From an uncultured Maricaulis sp. (GTDB taxonomy: Bacteria > Pseudomonadota > Alphaproteobacteria > Caulobacterales > Maricaulaceae): a DNA stretch of 33,286 bases. A program made the position numbers and the translations under genes. The notes under the pieces are model-generated. The model made no database searches. It was given only the letters and a program-made list of their open reading frames with translations, and was not told the DNA's origin. Where the stretch lies: the NCBI RefSeq assembly GCF_947259345.1, contig NZ_CAMYLS010000031.1, positions 1 to 33,286 of the forward strand, in the 5' to 3' direction. Of this stretch, positions 16,103-23,382 are shown piece after piece. How positions within the stretch are numbered: the first letter of the stretch is position 1; each line of letters opens with the position of its first letter.

Positions 16103-16561
16103 ATGAGCGACTTCGCGCTGGACAAGACTGTATCGCGCCTCACCATTCTTCTGGTGGATGACAGCGCCGCCCTGCGTGGGGCGCTGAAAGTCTCCCTGAC
16201 GGCGTTCGGCTGCGACGAGGTTCTCGAGGCCGACACGGTTGAACGCGCGCTTGACGTGGTCCGTTCCAGACATGTCGATCTCATTGTCACTGACTGGAAA
16301 ATGAGGCCCCGCGACGGTATCGATCTGGTCCGCACCCTGCGCGACCGTCGGCACAGCCCGGCGCCCGGAATCCCCGTGATCATGCTCTCGGCCTACAATG
16401 CTGAAGCGCGCATCCAAGAAGCGCGGAACGCCGGCGTTGACGCCTTTCTGACCAAACCTTTCACCGCGGCCAATCTCGCCCAGACCCTGCGCGAGACCCT
16501 CGGTGCCCTCACCCACAACCGGGCTGGCGCTGATGACGCCGCGCTCGCGACTGCCAGCTAA
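16103..16561 (+). CDS. Single-domain response regulator (CheY-like)
   Basis: A 152-residue receiver domain without an output domain. The acidic pair D19-D20 (ILLVDDS), phosphoacceptor D64 (LIVTDWKM), switch residue S96 (MLSAYN) and lysine K118 (FLTKPF) are all present, so it should be phosphorylated normally. A short Ala-rich tail follows. It would act as a phosphate shuttle or by binding a partner. The next gene, 11 bases downstream, encodes an Hpt-like protein, and the two very likely form one operon and one phosphorelay arm. A CtrA-like box lies 48 bases upstream. No histidine kinase is in the window. Confidence 0.92.
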   Translation: MSDFALDKTVSRLTILLVDDSAALRGALKVSLTAFGCDEVLEADTVERALDVVRSRHVDLIVTDWKMRPRDGIDLVRTLRDRRHSPAPGIPVIMLSAYNAEARIQEARNAGVDAFLTKPFTAANLAQTLRETLGALTHNRAGADDAALATAS

Positions 16562-16572
16562 GAGGACGTCTC

Positions 16573-17070
16573 ATGGCCCAGAACAAGGATGTGGAGGTCA
16601 TCTCCGCCCCGAACATGCTGCAAATCAAGGTCGGCGGTCCGATCAGCCAGGGCGATCTGCACATGATCGAGAAGGCCGAGGAAGCCCTCAAGGACATGCG
16701 CGGCGAGTTTGGCCAGTGGCTTGAAGAAGAAGTGGTGAAGCTGGAAGCCGCCGCCAAGATCGTGCGCGCGACAGGTCTCAAGGGCAGTGAGGGCGAAGAT
16801 CTCTTTGTCCGCGCCCATGACCTGCGCGGCCTTGGGACCACCTATGAATTCCCGATCGTCACCCGTCTGGCCAAGTCGCTGACCAAGATGATCGACATGC
16901 CGGAGAAGCGCCAGCAGGCCTCGACCGCCCTTGCCCTGGCTCATGTAGGCGCCATCCGCGCGGCCCTGTCGCAGAATATCCGGGACGATAATGACCCGGT
17001 CGCCGCCGCGCTGGCCGGCGAGTTGGAAACCCAGACCGCGGCCTTTGCCGAACCCTGGAAAGACGACTGA
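16573..17070 (+). CDS. Histidine phosphotransfer (Hpt) domain protein
   Basis: A 165-residue helical protein whose segment LFVRAHDLRGLGTTYEFPIVTRLAKSL (about 77-103) has the Hpt arrangement: H82 as the phosphorylated histidine, followed by a basic residue and glycines, then a helix with small residues. Hpt proteins carry phosphate between receiver domains. The first 60 residues are another helical stretch with many Glu and Lys. AGAGGA precedes the ATG at good spacing. It is paired with the receiver protein just upstream, making a soluble receiver-Hpt unit. A strong terminator follows at 17104. The partner kinase and the final regulator are unknown. Confidence 0.8.
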   Translation: MAQNKDVEVISAPNMLQIKVGGPISQGDLHMIEKAEEALKDMRGEFGQWLEEEVVKLEAAAKIVRATGLKGSEGEDLFVRAHDLRGLGTTYEFPIVTRLAKSLTKMIDMPEKRQQASTALALAHVGAIRAALSQNIRDDNDPVAAALAGELETQTAAFAEPWKDD

Positions 17071-17103
17071 TCAAGGCGCGCCTCGCGCTTCGATCCAGAT
17101 ACG

Positions 17104-17134
17104 AAAAAGCCGGTGCGCAAGCCCCGGCTTTTTT
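17104..17134. terminator. Bidirectional rho-independent terminator
   Basis: AAAAAGCCGG at 17104-17113 pairs with CCGGCTTTTT at 17124-17133 across a 10-base loop, with a T-run on either strand. It sits between the convergent Hpt gene and the second DUF2336 gene and can serve both. Confidence 0.9.
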
Positions 17135-17158
17135 CATGCGTGCGGTTGGAGACCGGTG

Positions 17159-18295
17159 TCAGCCCGTCGCCTTGAGGGCATCCATGTCGTCGTCAAAGCG
17201 GCTCATGACATAGTCCAGATCATCTTCCGGAATACCCTGAAAGCGCGTGATTGCGCGCTCGGCCAGCACGCGCCGGAAATGGGCCCGGCCGGCGTCGTCC
17301 TGGGGAATTTCCATGCCGTGATAGACATCCAGCGCTGCGCGGACCGCGGGATAGAGACGGGACGGCATGCCGGTGCGGTCATAGACGGCCCGCAAGCCGA
17401 GAGGTCCGGCATCATGGACCAGCAACCAGGCCCGTGAATGGGTCACCCCGGCCAGTTCGGCAAAGGCATGCTCGACAAAGGCGATATGCCCGCGCAGCAG
17501 GGCCCGCAGGATGAGGGAGGGTGTCAGCCGGCTGTTGAGCCGCAATTGCTGGACGAAATGCTTGGGATCATGGGCCAGGCCGGCCTGATCAACCAGGTCG
17601 AGCGTTGCCCGCTCGCGCGCACCTTCCGACAATTCCACCGCCAGCTGCGGCGGAAGGGCATGGGTCTTCACCAGCCGGTTCAGCGCAATATCGGACACAT
17701 GGGCGATCAGGCGCTCAGTGACGCTGAGCGGCAAGTGAGATCGCGCCACAAAGGAATCCATCACACCGCTGTTTTCGCAAAACTCGGAAAACGCGCGCTG
17801 ATAGGCAGCCTCATCAAACTCGGCACCGTCATTCGATGCGGCGACAGAGACAGCGCCTTCATCGCCGCTGTCGAGGATTTCATGCACGATGATCGGTGCC
17901 ACATGACTGCGGCCGGCGATCGCGCAACGCTTGCCCGTCTCGGCCGATTGCAGGACAGCGAGCAAATCCTCATCGGTCAGGACCGGCGATTGCTCCAGTA
18001 CCGGTATCGCGACACTGTCGACGTCCTCTGCCAGCTTGCGGGCGATTTCGCGCGGCAGATTGGGCGATTGGCGAAGGGTGATGGCCATCGCCCGGCGAAC
18101 CAGTTCAGCCGCATCGCGAGCGATCAGATCAAGGATATCCCGGGCAGCCGTTCGCTCGGCCTCGGTCAGGGAGGCGGCATCCATGCGCCGACAAATCTTG
18201 CGTGCGGCCATGGCGCGCGCTTCGTCATTCTCGCCTTTCACCAGGCGGCGAATATCATCGTTTGTCAGGCGGTTTCGAAGGGCGACTACACTCAT
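17159..18295 (-). CDS. DUF2336-family protein
   Basis: A 378-residue helical protein of the DUF2336 type, related in style but not closely to the one at 14172. Hallmarks are AARDILDLIARDAAELVRRA and the segment AITLRQSPNLPREIARKLAEDVDSVAIPVLEQS with LTDEDLLAVL after it (roughly 50-115), typical of the N-terminal repeats in this family. No signal peptide, membrane helix or catalytic motif is evident. The ATG at 18295 is the first in frame. It converges on the receiver-Hpt operon and shares a terminator with it. Two DUF2336 genes around one receiver-Hpt pair suggest that they work in the same pathway; this is inference. Confidence 0.82.
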   Translation of the reverse strand: MSVVALRNRLTNDDIRRLVKGENDEARAMAARKICRRMDAASLTEAERTAARDILDLIARDAAELVRRAMAITLRQSPNLPREIARKLAEDVDSVAIPVLEQSPVLTDEDLLAVLQSAETGKRCAIAGRSHVAPIIVHEILDSGDEGAVSVAASNDGAEFDEAAYQRAFSEFCENSGVMDSFVARSHLPLSVTERLIAHVSDIALNRLVKTHALPPQLAVELSEGARERATLDLVDQAGLAHDPKHFVQQLRLNSRLTPSLILRALLRGHIAFVEHAFAELAGVTHSRAWLLVHDAGPLGLRAVYDRTGMPSRLYPAVRAALDVYHGMEIPQDDAGRAHFRRVLAERAITRFQGIPEDDLDYVMSRFDDDMDALKATG

Positions 18296-18381
18296 GGGAC
18301 GTCCGTTTCAAACGAAATAAGACTGGCGCTGAATCTAGCCGCGACATGCTTAATGAAAGCTTGCCGCCACTGGCGTCGTGT

Positions 18382-19236
18382 TTACGAATCACGAACCCGG
18401 CCGGCGCGCGGCGCATCAAGCGAGGCGAGAATTTCCACCAGGGCCGGCGACAATTCGCCATTGCCGACCTGCAGATTGGAGCGCATCGACGCGACCGATT
18501 GCATGACCGGGGTGGGGGCCGAGACGCTGGTCGCCCCCGCCGGGCTACCCGGTGTCGCCAACATATTGCCGACCTCCTGCAGCGCCGCGGCCTGGGCCAT
18601 TTGGCGGGAATTCACGCGCGAGGAATGGCCATTGCCTTCATGGGTCAGCACGGCGAGCACTTCAGAGGTCGAGCGCGGCCGTCCGCCTTCGAAGAAAATC
18701 GGACGATTGGCCCGGGCGGCGGCCGGAAACAGGGTGTCCGCGCGCTGGTCAGGACGGTTTTCCGCCGCCGAGATCAGTTCAGCCGCCCCGCCCGCGCCGA
18801 GAAAATGCGCGGCATAGAGCTCACCGCCCGAGGCCGGACGACCGATGCGGGCTTCGATGACACTGTTATTCTCTGCCGCCAGCTCGCCAGCCATGCGGGC
18901 AGAGGCGACCGCGTCAAAGCGCAGATCGAGGATTTCCTGGCGCCGCGCCGGATCGGTGACGGTGAAGCGGCCATTGGCGTCCTGGGTGATGGCGTCAGCC
19001 TCGGCGGCATAGCCGTGCTCGGCCCCGCGACGCGACAACACACCCAGCCAGGTCTGCTCGATGAACTGGAACATGCCGGCGGCGCTGGAGGTGCGCGCTT
19101 CGGCGCGCACATCGAAATTGCTCTCCCGGGCGGCAGTATCCACCAGAAAGTTGAAATCCGTGCCGGTTTCCTGCGCCGCCTGGCGAATGGCGCGCATGGT
19201 GAAGTCCTGGCTGTGGGTCTCGACGGGGCTGACCAA
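18382..19236 (-). CDS. PleA-like lytic transglycosylase
   Basis: A 284-residue peptidoglycan lytic transglycosylase with an SLT fold: DFNFLVDTAARESNFDVRA carries the catalytic glutamate (E38), and SSAAGMFQFIEQTWLGVLSRRG and LYAAHFLGAGGAAELI are further SLT signatures. A low-complexity Ala/Ser/Pro tail follows about residue 200. It cleaves glycan strands to make room for envelope machines; the Caulobacter relative PleA is needed for polar flagellum and pilus functions. I chose TTG at 19236 because GGAGAG lies seven bases before it; ATG at 19197, with AGGA upstream, is the alternative. No signal peptide is apparent, so the export route is unclear. A CtrA-like box lies about 90 bases upstream. 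Confidence 0.82.
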   Translation of the reverse strand: MVSPVETHSQDFTMRAIRQAAQETGTDFNFLVDTAARESNFDVRAEARTSSAAGMFQFIEQTWLGVLSRRGAEHGYAAEADAITQDANGRFTVTDPARRQEILDLRFDAVASARMAGELAAENNSVIEARIGRPASGGELYAAHFLGAGGAAELISAAENRPDQRADTLFPAAARANRPIFFEGGRPRSTSEVLAVLTHEGNGHSSRVNSRQMAQAAALQEVGNMLATPGSPAGATSVSAPTPVMQSVASMRSNLQVGNGELSPALVEILASLDAPRAGRVRDS

Positions 19237-19326
19237 GTCTGTCTCTCCGCGGGCGTGGCTGCCAATGGGGTGATCGCAAAGGGCCGAATCGCCCCGAATC
19301 GCATGCCCAGACTCACGCAAACGTGG

Positions 19327-19341
19327 CTAACCCCGCGTTAA
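19327..19341. promoter_or_regulatory. CtrA-like box between the transglycosylase gene and a divergent gene
   Basis: Read on the minus strand this is TTAA-N7-TTAG, seven of eight matches to the CtrA consensus. It lies 90 bases upstream of the transglycosylase start and 118 bases upstream of the divergent gene at 19459, and could control either. Confidence 0.5.
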
Positions 19342-19458
19342 CGGCGCCCCCGGATCGGCTTGCACAGCCCTGCGGATGGGCCAATAATATATGCGAGGGA
19401 CGTCCGACCCGTTGCCTGGCATCACGCGATGCCCGGGCCAATCGCCAGGAGACGACGC

Positions 19459-19929
19459 ATGACACGCCTGATCAGAACGACATTGACGACCAGCATGATC
19501 GCCGCACTCGGCGCGCTGGGCCTTGCCGCCAGCGCCGCCGCGCTGACCGCGCAGGACGAAACTGCGTCGCCTGCGGCCACAGAGACCGAAACCGAAACCC
19601 GGAACGGTCCGATCCGGATCCGCAATATCAATGGCTATGCCGTGCTCGACCGCCAGCACCTGGTGCTGCGCGCGGGTGCCAGTCGCCGCTATCTGGTGAC
19701 CCTCAAGCGCCGCTGCATGGGTCTGCGCGGCAGTACCGGTGTCGGCCTCAGCCTCGACAATTTCGCCACGATCCACAACCCCCATTTCGAATACGTCCAG
19801 ACCCGCCAGGACCGCTGCTATTTCGACACGATCGAACAGGTCGATAGCAATGACGAAGCCCGCGCCCTGATTGCCGCACGGGCGCAAGCCGCGGCTGAGG
19901 CAGAAGCCGATGCCGAGAGCATGCGGTGA
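19459..19929 (+). CDS. Small secreted protein, DUF6491-like
   Basis: A 156-residue exported protein. The ATG at 19459 has AGGAG seven bases upstream, and the N-terminus is a signal peptide (TLTTSMIAALGALGLAASAAA) with cleavage likely near residue 28-32. The core RIRNINGYAVLDRQHLVLRA, RRYLVTLKRRCMGLRG and DRCYFDTIEQV matches my memory of the DUF6491 pattern, with two cysteines that could pair. The C-terminal 25 residues are Ala/Glu-rich and probably helical. The function is unknown. It is monocistronic, with its own terminator at 19952. The family assignment is less certain than the secretion prediction. Confidence 0.7.
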   Translation: MTRLIRTTLTTSMIAALGALGLAASAAALTAQDETASPAATETETETRNGPIRIRNINGYAVLDRQHLVLRAGASRRYLVTLKRRCMGLRGSTGVGLSLDNFATIHNPHFEYVQTRQDRCYFDTIEQVDSNDEARALIAARAQAAAEAEADAESMR

Positions 19930-19951
19930 GTGTGGCGACAGGCAAACACAG

Positions 19952-19980
19952 AAAAGCCGGCCTCACAGGGCCGGCTTTTT
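19952..19980 (+). terminator. Rho-independent terminator after the small secreted protein
   Basis: AAAAGCCGGCC at 19952-19962 pairs exactly with 19969-19979 across a 6-base loop, with a T-run within and after the second arm. The minus strand also gets a T-run, so it may back up the tRNA gene on that strand. Confidence 0.9.
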
Positions 19981-20007
19981 CTTGGGAGCTGGGCGGGAAA
20001 GAAAAAA

Positions 20008-20084
20008 TGGTACCGCCTCCCTGGTTTGAACAGGGGACCTCTAGATCCACAATCTAGCGCTCTAACCAACTGAGCTAAGGCGGC
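20008..20084 (-). tRNA. tRNA-His (anticodon GTG)
   Basis: All arms fold: a 7-bp acceptor stem starting with a G1-U72 wobble, D stem GCTC/GAGC, anticodon stem CTAGA/TCTAG around TTGTGGA, T stem CCCTG/CAGGG with TTCAAAC, and CCA encoded. The discriminator base is A73 and the base before G1 is T, so the usual G-1 opposite C73 of histidine tRNAs is not encoded. This variant is known from Caulobacter-type alphaproteobacteria, whose histidyl-tRNA synthetase is adapted to it. A T-rich stretch lies directly 3' on the minus strand. Confidence 0.96.
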
Positions 20085-20178
20085 ACACCTTGTCACGGCT
20101 TGTGGTCGGCAGCGGGGCTGCGAACCTTGGCGTGAGGCGCGGGAAACTAGCCTCCCCGCCCCGCGCTGGCAAGCACCC

Positions 20179-20218
20179 CGTCAAGGCTTTTGCAGAGGGC
20201 TCTGCAGCACCCCTGACG
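20179..20218. other. Two-part hairpin downstream of the M48 protease gene
   Basis: Outer arms CGTCAAGG (20179-20186) and CCCTGACG (20211-20218) pair with one mismatch, and inner arms TGCAGA/TCTGCA (20191-20196, 20201-20206) pair perfectly. It lies 8 bases past the end of the minus-strand protease gene. No T-run follows on that strand, so it may be an mRNA 3' end structure rather than an intrinsic terminator. Confidence 0.4.
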
Positions 20219-20225
20219 GCGATGA

Positions 20226-21029
20226 TCAGGACGCGTAGCCGCGGGCCTGGATATGGGCCCGCATGGCGGCGACGCGGTTGTCGTCGGACGGGTGGGTCGA
20301 GGCGAACTCTGCCACATTGTGATCATTCATGGCCGACATGCCGACCCAGAAGTCCACGGCCTGGCGCGGGTCATAGCCCGAGCCGACCATGTAATCGACG
20401 CCGAGCCGGTCGGCCTCGTATTCATGCTCACGCGAGTAAGGCAGGATGACGCCATAGGTCACGCCCATGCCGAGGGCCGCACCGATATCATCACTGTATT
20501 GGGCGTAGTCCGTCCCCGAAGAGCCGATGGCGCTGGCCAGGAGCGAGACGCCCATCTGGGCCGCCATTTGCTGGCTGGCGCGTTCGGCGGAGTGACGTCC
20601 GGCGACATGGCCGACCTCATGCCCCATCACGGTGGCGATGTGGTCGTCCGTATCCATGATGTCGAGAATGCCCTTGTAGAAGCCGACCTTGCCATTGGGC
20701 AGGACCCAGGCATTCACCGTGTCGCTGTCAAAGACCACGAATTCCCAGTCCAGATGGCTCTGACCGGAAGCGGCGACGACCCGGTCGCCGACGCGCTGGA
20801 GGCGGCGCTGATAGGACGGATCGCGCAAAACGCGCTCGCGCTGCAGGCTGTCTTGCCAGGCTTGCTGGGACAGCTGGGCCAATTGCCCGTCGGAGACCAG
20901 CATGAGCTGGCTGCGACCGAGCGCGGCATTGTCGGCACAACCCGCCACGAAAGGCAGGACGGTCCCGGCGGCGAGCCCCATGATCATTTCGCGTCTGCGG
21001 ACCAGATCGACCGGTGGTTTCGTTGACAT
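20226..21029 (-). CDS. M48-family metalloprotease lipoprotein
   Basis: A 267-residue zinc protease on the periplasmic side. The ATG at 21029 follows GGGGGGAAA and gives a twin-arginine-like N-terminus (RRREMIMGLAAGTVLPFVAGC) with a lipobox ending at C31. The catalytic HEVGH is at 137-141 (VMGHEVGHVAGRHSAER), and the third zinc ligand is a glutamate in REHEYEADRLG near 203. DTVNAWVLPNGKVGFYKGIL is a further family signature. It resembles LoiP and the M48 quality-control proteases of the outer membrane, without the TPR domain of BepA. It is divergent from the AsmA-family gene, fitting an envelope-maintenance role. Longer N-termini are rejected because they bury the signal. Confidence 0.92.
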   Translation of the reverse strand: MSTKPPVDLVRRREMIMGLAAGTVLPFVAGCADNAALGRSQLMLVSDGQLAQLSQQAWQDSLQRERVLRDPSYQRRLQRVGDRVVAASGQSHLDWEFVVFDSDTVNAWVLPNGKVGFYKGILDIMDTDDHIATVMGHEVGHVAGRHSAERASQQMAAQMGVSLLASAIGSSGTDYAQYSDDIGAALGMGVTYGVILPYSREHEYEADRLGVDYMVGSGYDPRQAVDFWVGMSAMNDHNVAEFASTHPSDDNRVAAMRAHIQARGYAS

Positions 21030-21158
21030 CGCATTTCCCCCCTTTGGTGAAGTTCCAATCAGCGATAACCTAGCGCAGAGAGATTTTAACGTCTCGCCAA
21101 GAAAGCGACAAACACCGCTGCTAGCGTGATTTTTCAGCCAACCCGGAGTTCCCCCGCC

Positions 21159-23279
21159 ATGAAACGCCTCGGTCTTGCCCTCGGCTTCATCGTCGTTCTG
21201 CTGGTCGCAGCGGTCTTTATCCTGCCGGCCATCATCCCCGCCTCGACCTATCGCGAGCCGGTGGAAACGGCGGCGCGGGATGCGCTCCATCGCGAGGTAA
21301 GCCTGGGCGGGGAGATTTCGCTGCAGGTCTTCCCGCAATTGCAAATCCGCGCCAGCGAAGTGTCGATTGCCAATGCCGAGGGCTTTGGCGAGGAGGCCTT
21401 TGCCGAGATGCGCGAAATGCGGGTCGGCGTACGCCTCATCCCGCTTTTGAGCCGGCGCGTGGAGATCACCGAATTCGTCCTCGTCGACCCCACCATCCGG
21501 CTGGAGCAGAACCGCTCCGGCAATAATTGGAGCTTCACCGATCCCGACAGCGCGGCCGCACCGGCGCCGGCTGCGTCGGGCGGGGGTTTTGTCCGTCGCG
21601 AAGGCGCGCTGCCCCTGGAAGCCAGCTTCGGTGATGTGCGGATCGAGAACGGCGCCCTTTACTTCTCCGATGGCAGCCAGAGCCGGGCCATTACCGGGCT
21701 CGACCTCTCCGTCGCCCTGCCCTCGCTGGATACGGAAACCCGGCTCACCGGCGCGCTCAATGCCGATGGTGAGAGCCTCGACTTCACCGCCACGATCGGC
21801 TCGATCCGCGATTTCTTTGAAGGTCGCGAAACGCCGGTCACGCTTGGCCTGGGTGGCAATCTGGCGGATCTGAGCTTTGACGGGCGTTTCCTCGCCGGCG
21901 AGGCGATCGCCTACGACGGCACGCTGGATGCCACCATCCCCTCTATCCGCGCTCTCGCCGCCTTTGCCGGCGCGCCGCTTCCGCCGGGCGAGAATCTCGA
22001 ACGCTTCCGGGCTGTGGGCACGCTGGCGGGAACACCTGGCGAGATCAGTCTCAATGCCTCGCGACTGGAATTCGACGCCATTGCCGGGTCTGCCGGTCTG
22101 ACCGCCGACATGACCGGTTCGAAGCCGCGCCTGACCGGGTCGCTGACCCTGGCCGAGCTGGATGTGAACCCCTATCTGCCAGCCCCCGTCGACCAGCCGG
22201 CGCCGAGCTCCGGCGGCGGCGTTCCGCCCTGGAGCGACGCCCCGATCGATCTGGCTGGTCTCGGCGTGGTCGATGCCGACCTGCGGCTCGAAATTGGCCG
22301 TCTGCTAGTCCAGAACATGGAAATCTCCGATGCCCGCCTGCGGGCGCAATTGACCAATAGCCGGCTGGAAGTGATTCTAGAGAATATCGCCCTCTATGCC
22401 GGCCAGGGCCGGGCGACCGTGGTGGCCAATGCCCGCGGTAACCGCCCCAGCTTCTCGCTGTATGCAGAGCTGGACGGACTCGATGCCGGTCCCTTCCTCG
22501 AGGCCGCCGCCGGCTTCGACAAGCTGCGCGGCACCGGTGCCCTGTCGCTCGACCTGACCGCTGCCGGCGGGTCCCAGGCCGCCATCATGAGCTCGCTCGA
22601 TGGCAGCGGCAATTTCAGCTTCGCCGACGGGGCGATTGTCGGCATCAATGTCGCCGAGACCATCCGCAATGTGAGCCGCCTGGTCGGTGGCGGCAACAAC
22701 GAGGGTGACGCCGAGGATGAGAGCGCAGCCAGTACCGGGGAGCAGCAGACCACCGACTTCTCCTCGCTGACCGGCTCCTTTTCCATCACAGATGGCCAGG
22801 TCGCCCAGCGTGACCTGCTCATGCTCTCCCCGCTTCTGCGGATCGAAGGCGCCGGCGCGGTGAACCTGCCCGAACAAACCGTCGATTATCGCCTGCGCCC
22901 GCGCGCGGTTGCCTCAATCGAAGGCCAGGGCGGGCAGCGTGATCTGCGTGGCATCACCGTCCCGATCCGCCTGCGTGGCGGCTTCAACTCCGTCTCTGTC
23001 GGCGTCGATACCGAAGCGGTCGGCCAGGCCCTGCTCCAGGGCGCACTGAACAGCGCGCTCGGAGGTGATGGATCCGGCTCACCGGAAGACGCCTTGCGCG
23101 ATGGCCTCCTCAATGCCATCGGCCTTGGCGAGGGTGATGACGGCCAGGATGATGGCAATGATGAAGGTGAAGAAGAAAGCCGCCCCGATCCGGCCGAGCA
23201 ATTGCTGCGCGGGCTGCTCAACCAGCGCCGCGATCGCAATGAGAATACCGAGGAAGAATCGCCGGACGATCCGCAATAG
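21159..23279 (+). CDS. AsmA-family protein
   Basis: A 706-residue AsmA-like protein anchored by one N-terminal helix (LGLALGFIVVLLVAAVFILPAII) with the rest in the periplasm. The N-terminal AsmA pattern AARDALHREVSLGGEISLQVFP and NNWSF, and the C-terminal GSGNFSFADGAIVGINVAETIRNV are visible. The family is linked to lipid transport between membranes and outer-membrane assembly. The last about 55 residues are strongly acidic (GEGDDGQDDGNDEGEEES), which is unusual. The start at 21159 has GGAG upstream and puts the helix directly at the N-terminus; GTG at 21126 is an alternative. It is divergent from an M48 protease, with about 130 bases between holding both promoters. Confidence 0.9.
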   Translation: MKRLGLALGFIVVLLVAAVFILPAIIPASTYREPVETAARDALHREVSLGGEISLQVFPQLQIRASEVSIANAEGFGEEAFAEMREMRVGVRLIPLLSRRVEITEFVLVDPTIRLEQNRSGNNWSFTDPDSAAAPAPAASGGGFVRREGALPLEASFGDVRIENGALYFSDGSQSRAITGLDLSVALPSLDTETRLTGALNADGESLDFTATIGSIRDFFEGRETPVTLGLGGNLADLSFDGRFLAGEAIAYDGTLDATIPSIRALAAFAGAPLPPGENLERFRAVGTLAGTPGEISLNASRLEFDAIAGSAGLTADMTGSKPRLTGSLTLAELDVNPYLPAPVDQPAPSSGGGVPPWSDAPIDLAGLGVVDADLRLEIGRLLVQNMEISDARLRAQLTNSRLEVILENIALYAGQGRATVVANARGNRPSFSLYAELDGLDAGPFLEAAAGFDKLRGTGALSLDLTAAGGSQAAIMSSLDGSGNFSFADGAIVGINVAETIRNVSRLVGGGNNEGDAEDESAASTGEQQTTDFSSLTGSFSITDGQVAQRDLLMLSPLLRIEGAGAVNLPEQTVDYRLRPRAVASIEGQGGQRDLRGITVPIRLRGGFNSVSVGVDTEAVGQALLQGALNSALGGDGSGSPEDALRDGLLNAIGLGEGDDGQDDGNDEGEEESRPDPAEQLLRGLLNQRRDRNENTEEESPDDPQ

Positions 23280-23382
23280 GATCGCGATGAACGTCAGATG
23301 ACCCACCCGCCCGGATCGGGTTCATCTCAGCTGTGACAGGGTCTGCGCCTATGATGCCAGACCCGATAGAGGGGAGAGACAG

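Noticed and set aside
18345-18362. Another TTAA-N7 motif upstream of the second DUF2336 gene
   Set aside because: The second half-site has two mismatches (TTGC), which is too weak.
17438-18817. Plus-strand open frame of 459 codons
   Set aside because: It is the shadow of the second DUF2336 gene and the transglycosylase gene; no domain or binding site is seen.
19245-19275. Possible sigma-54 promoter (TTGGCA-type) before the transglycosylase gene
   Set aside because: The GG-N10-GC spacing is not met; the CtrA-like box is the better candidate.
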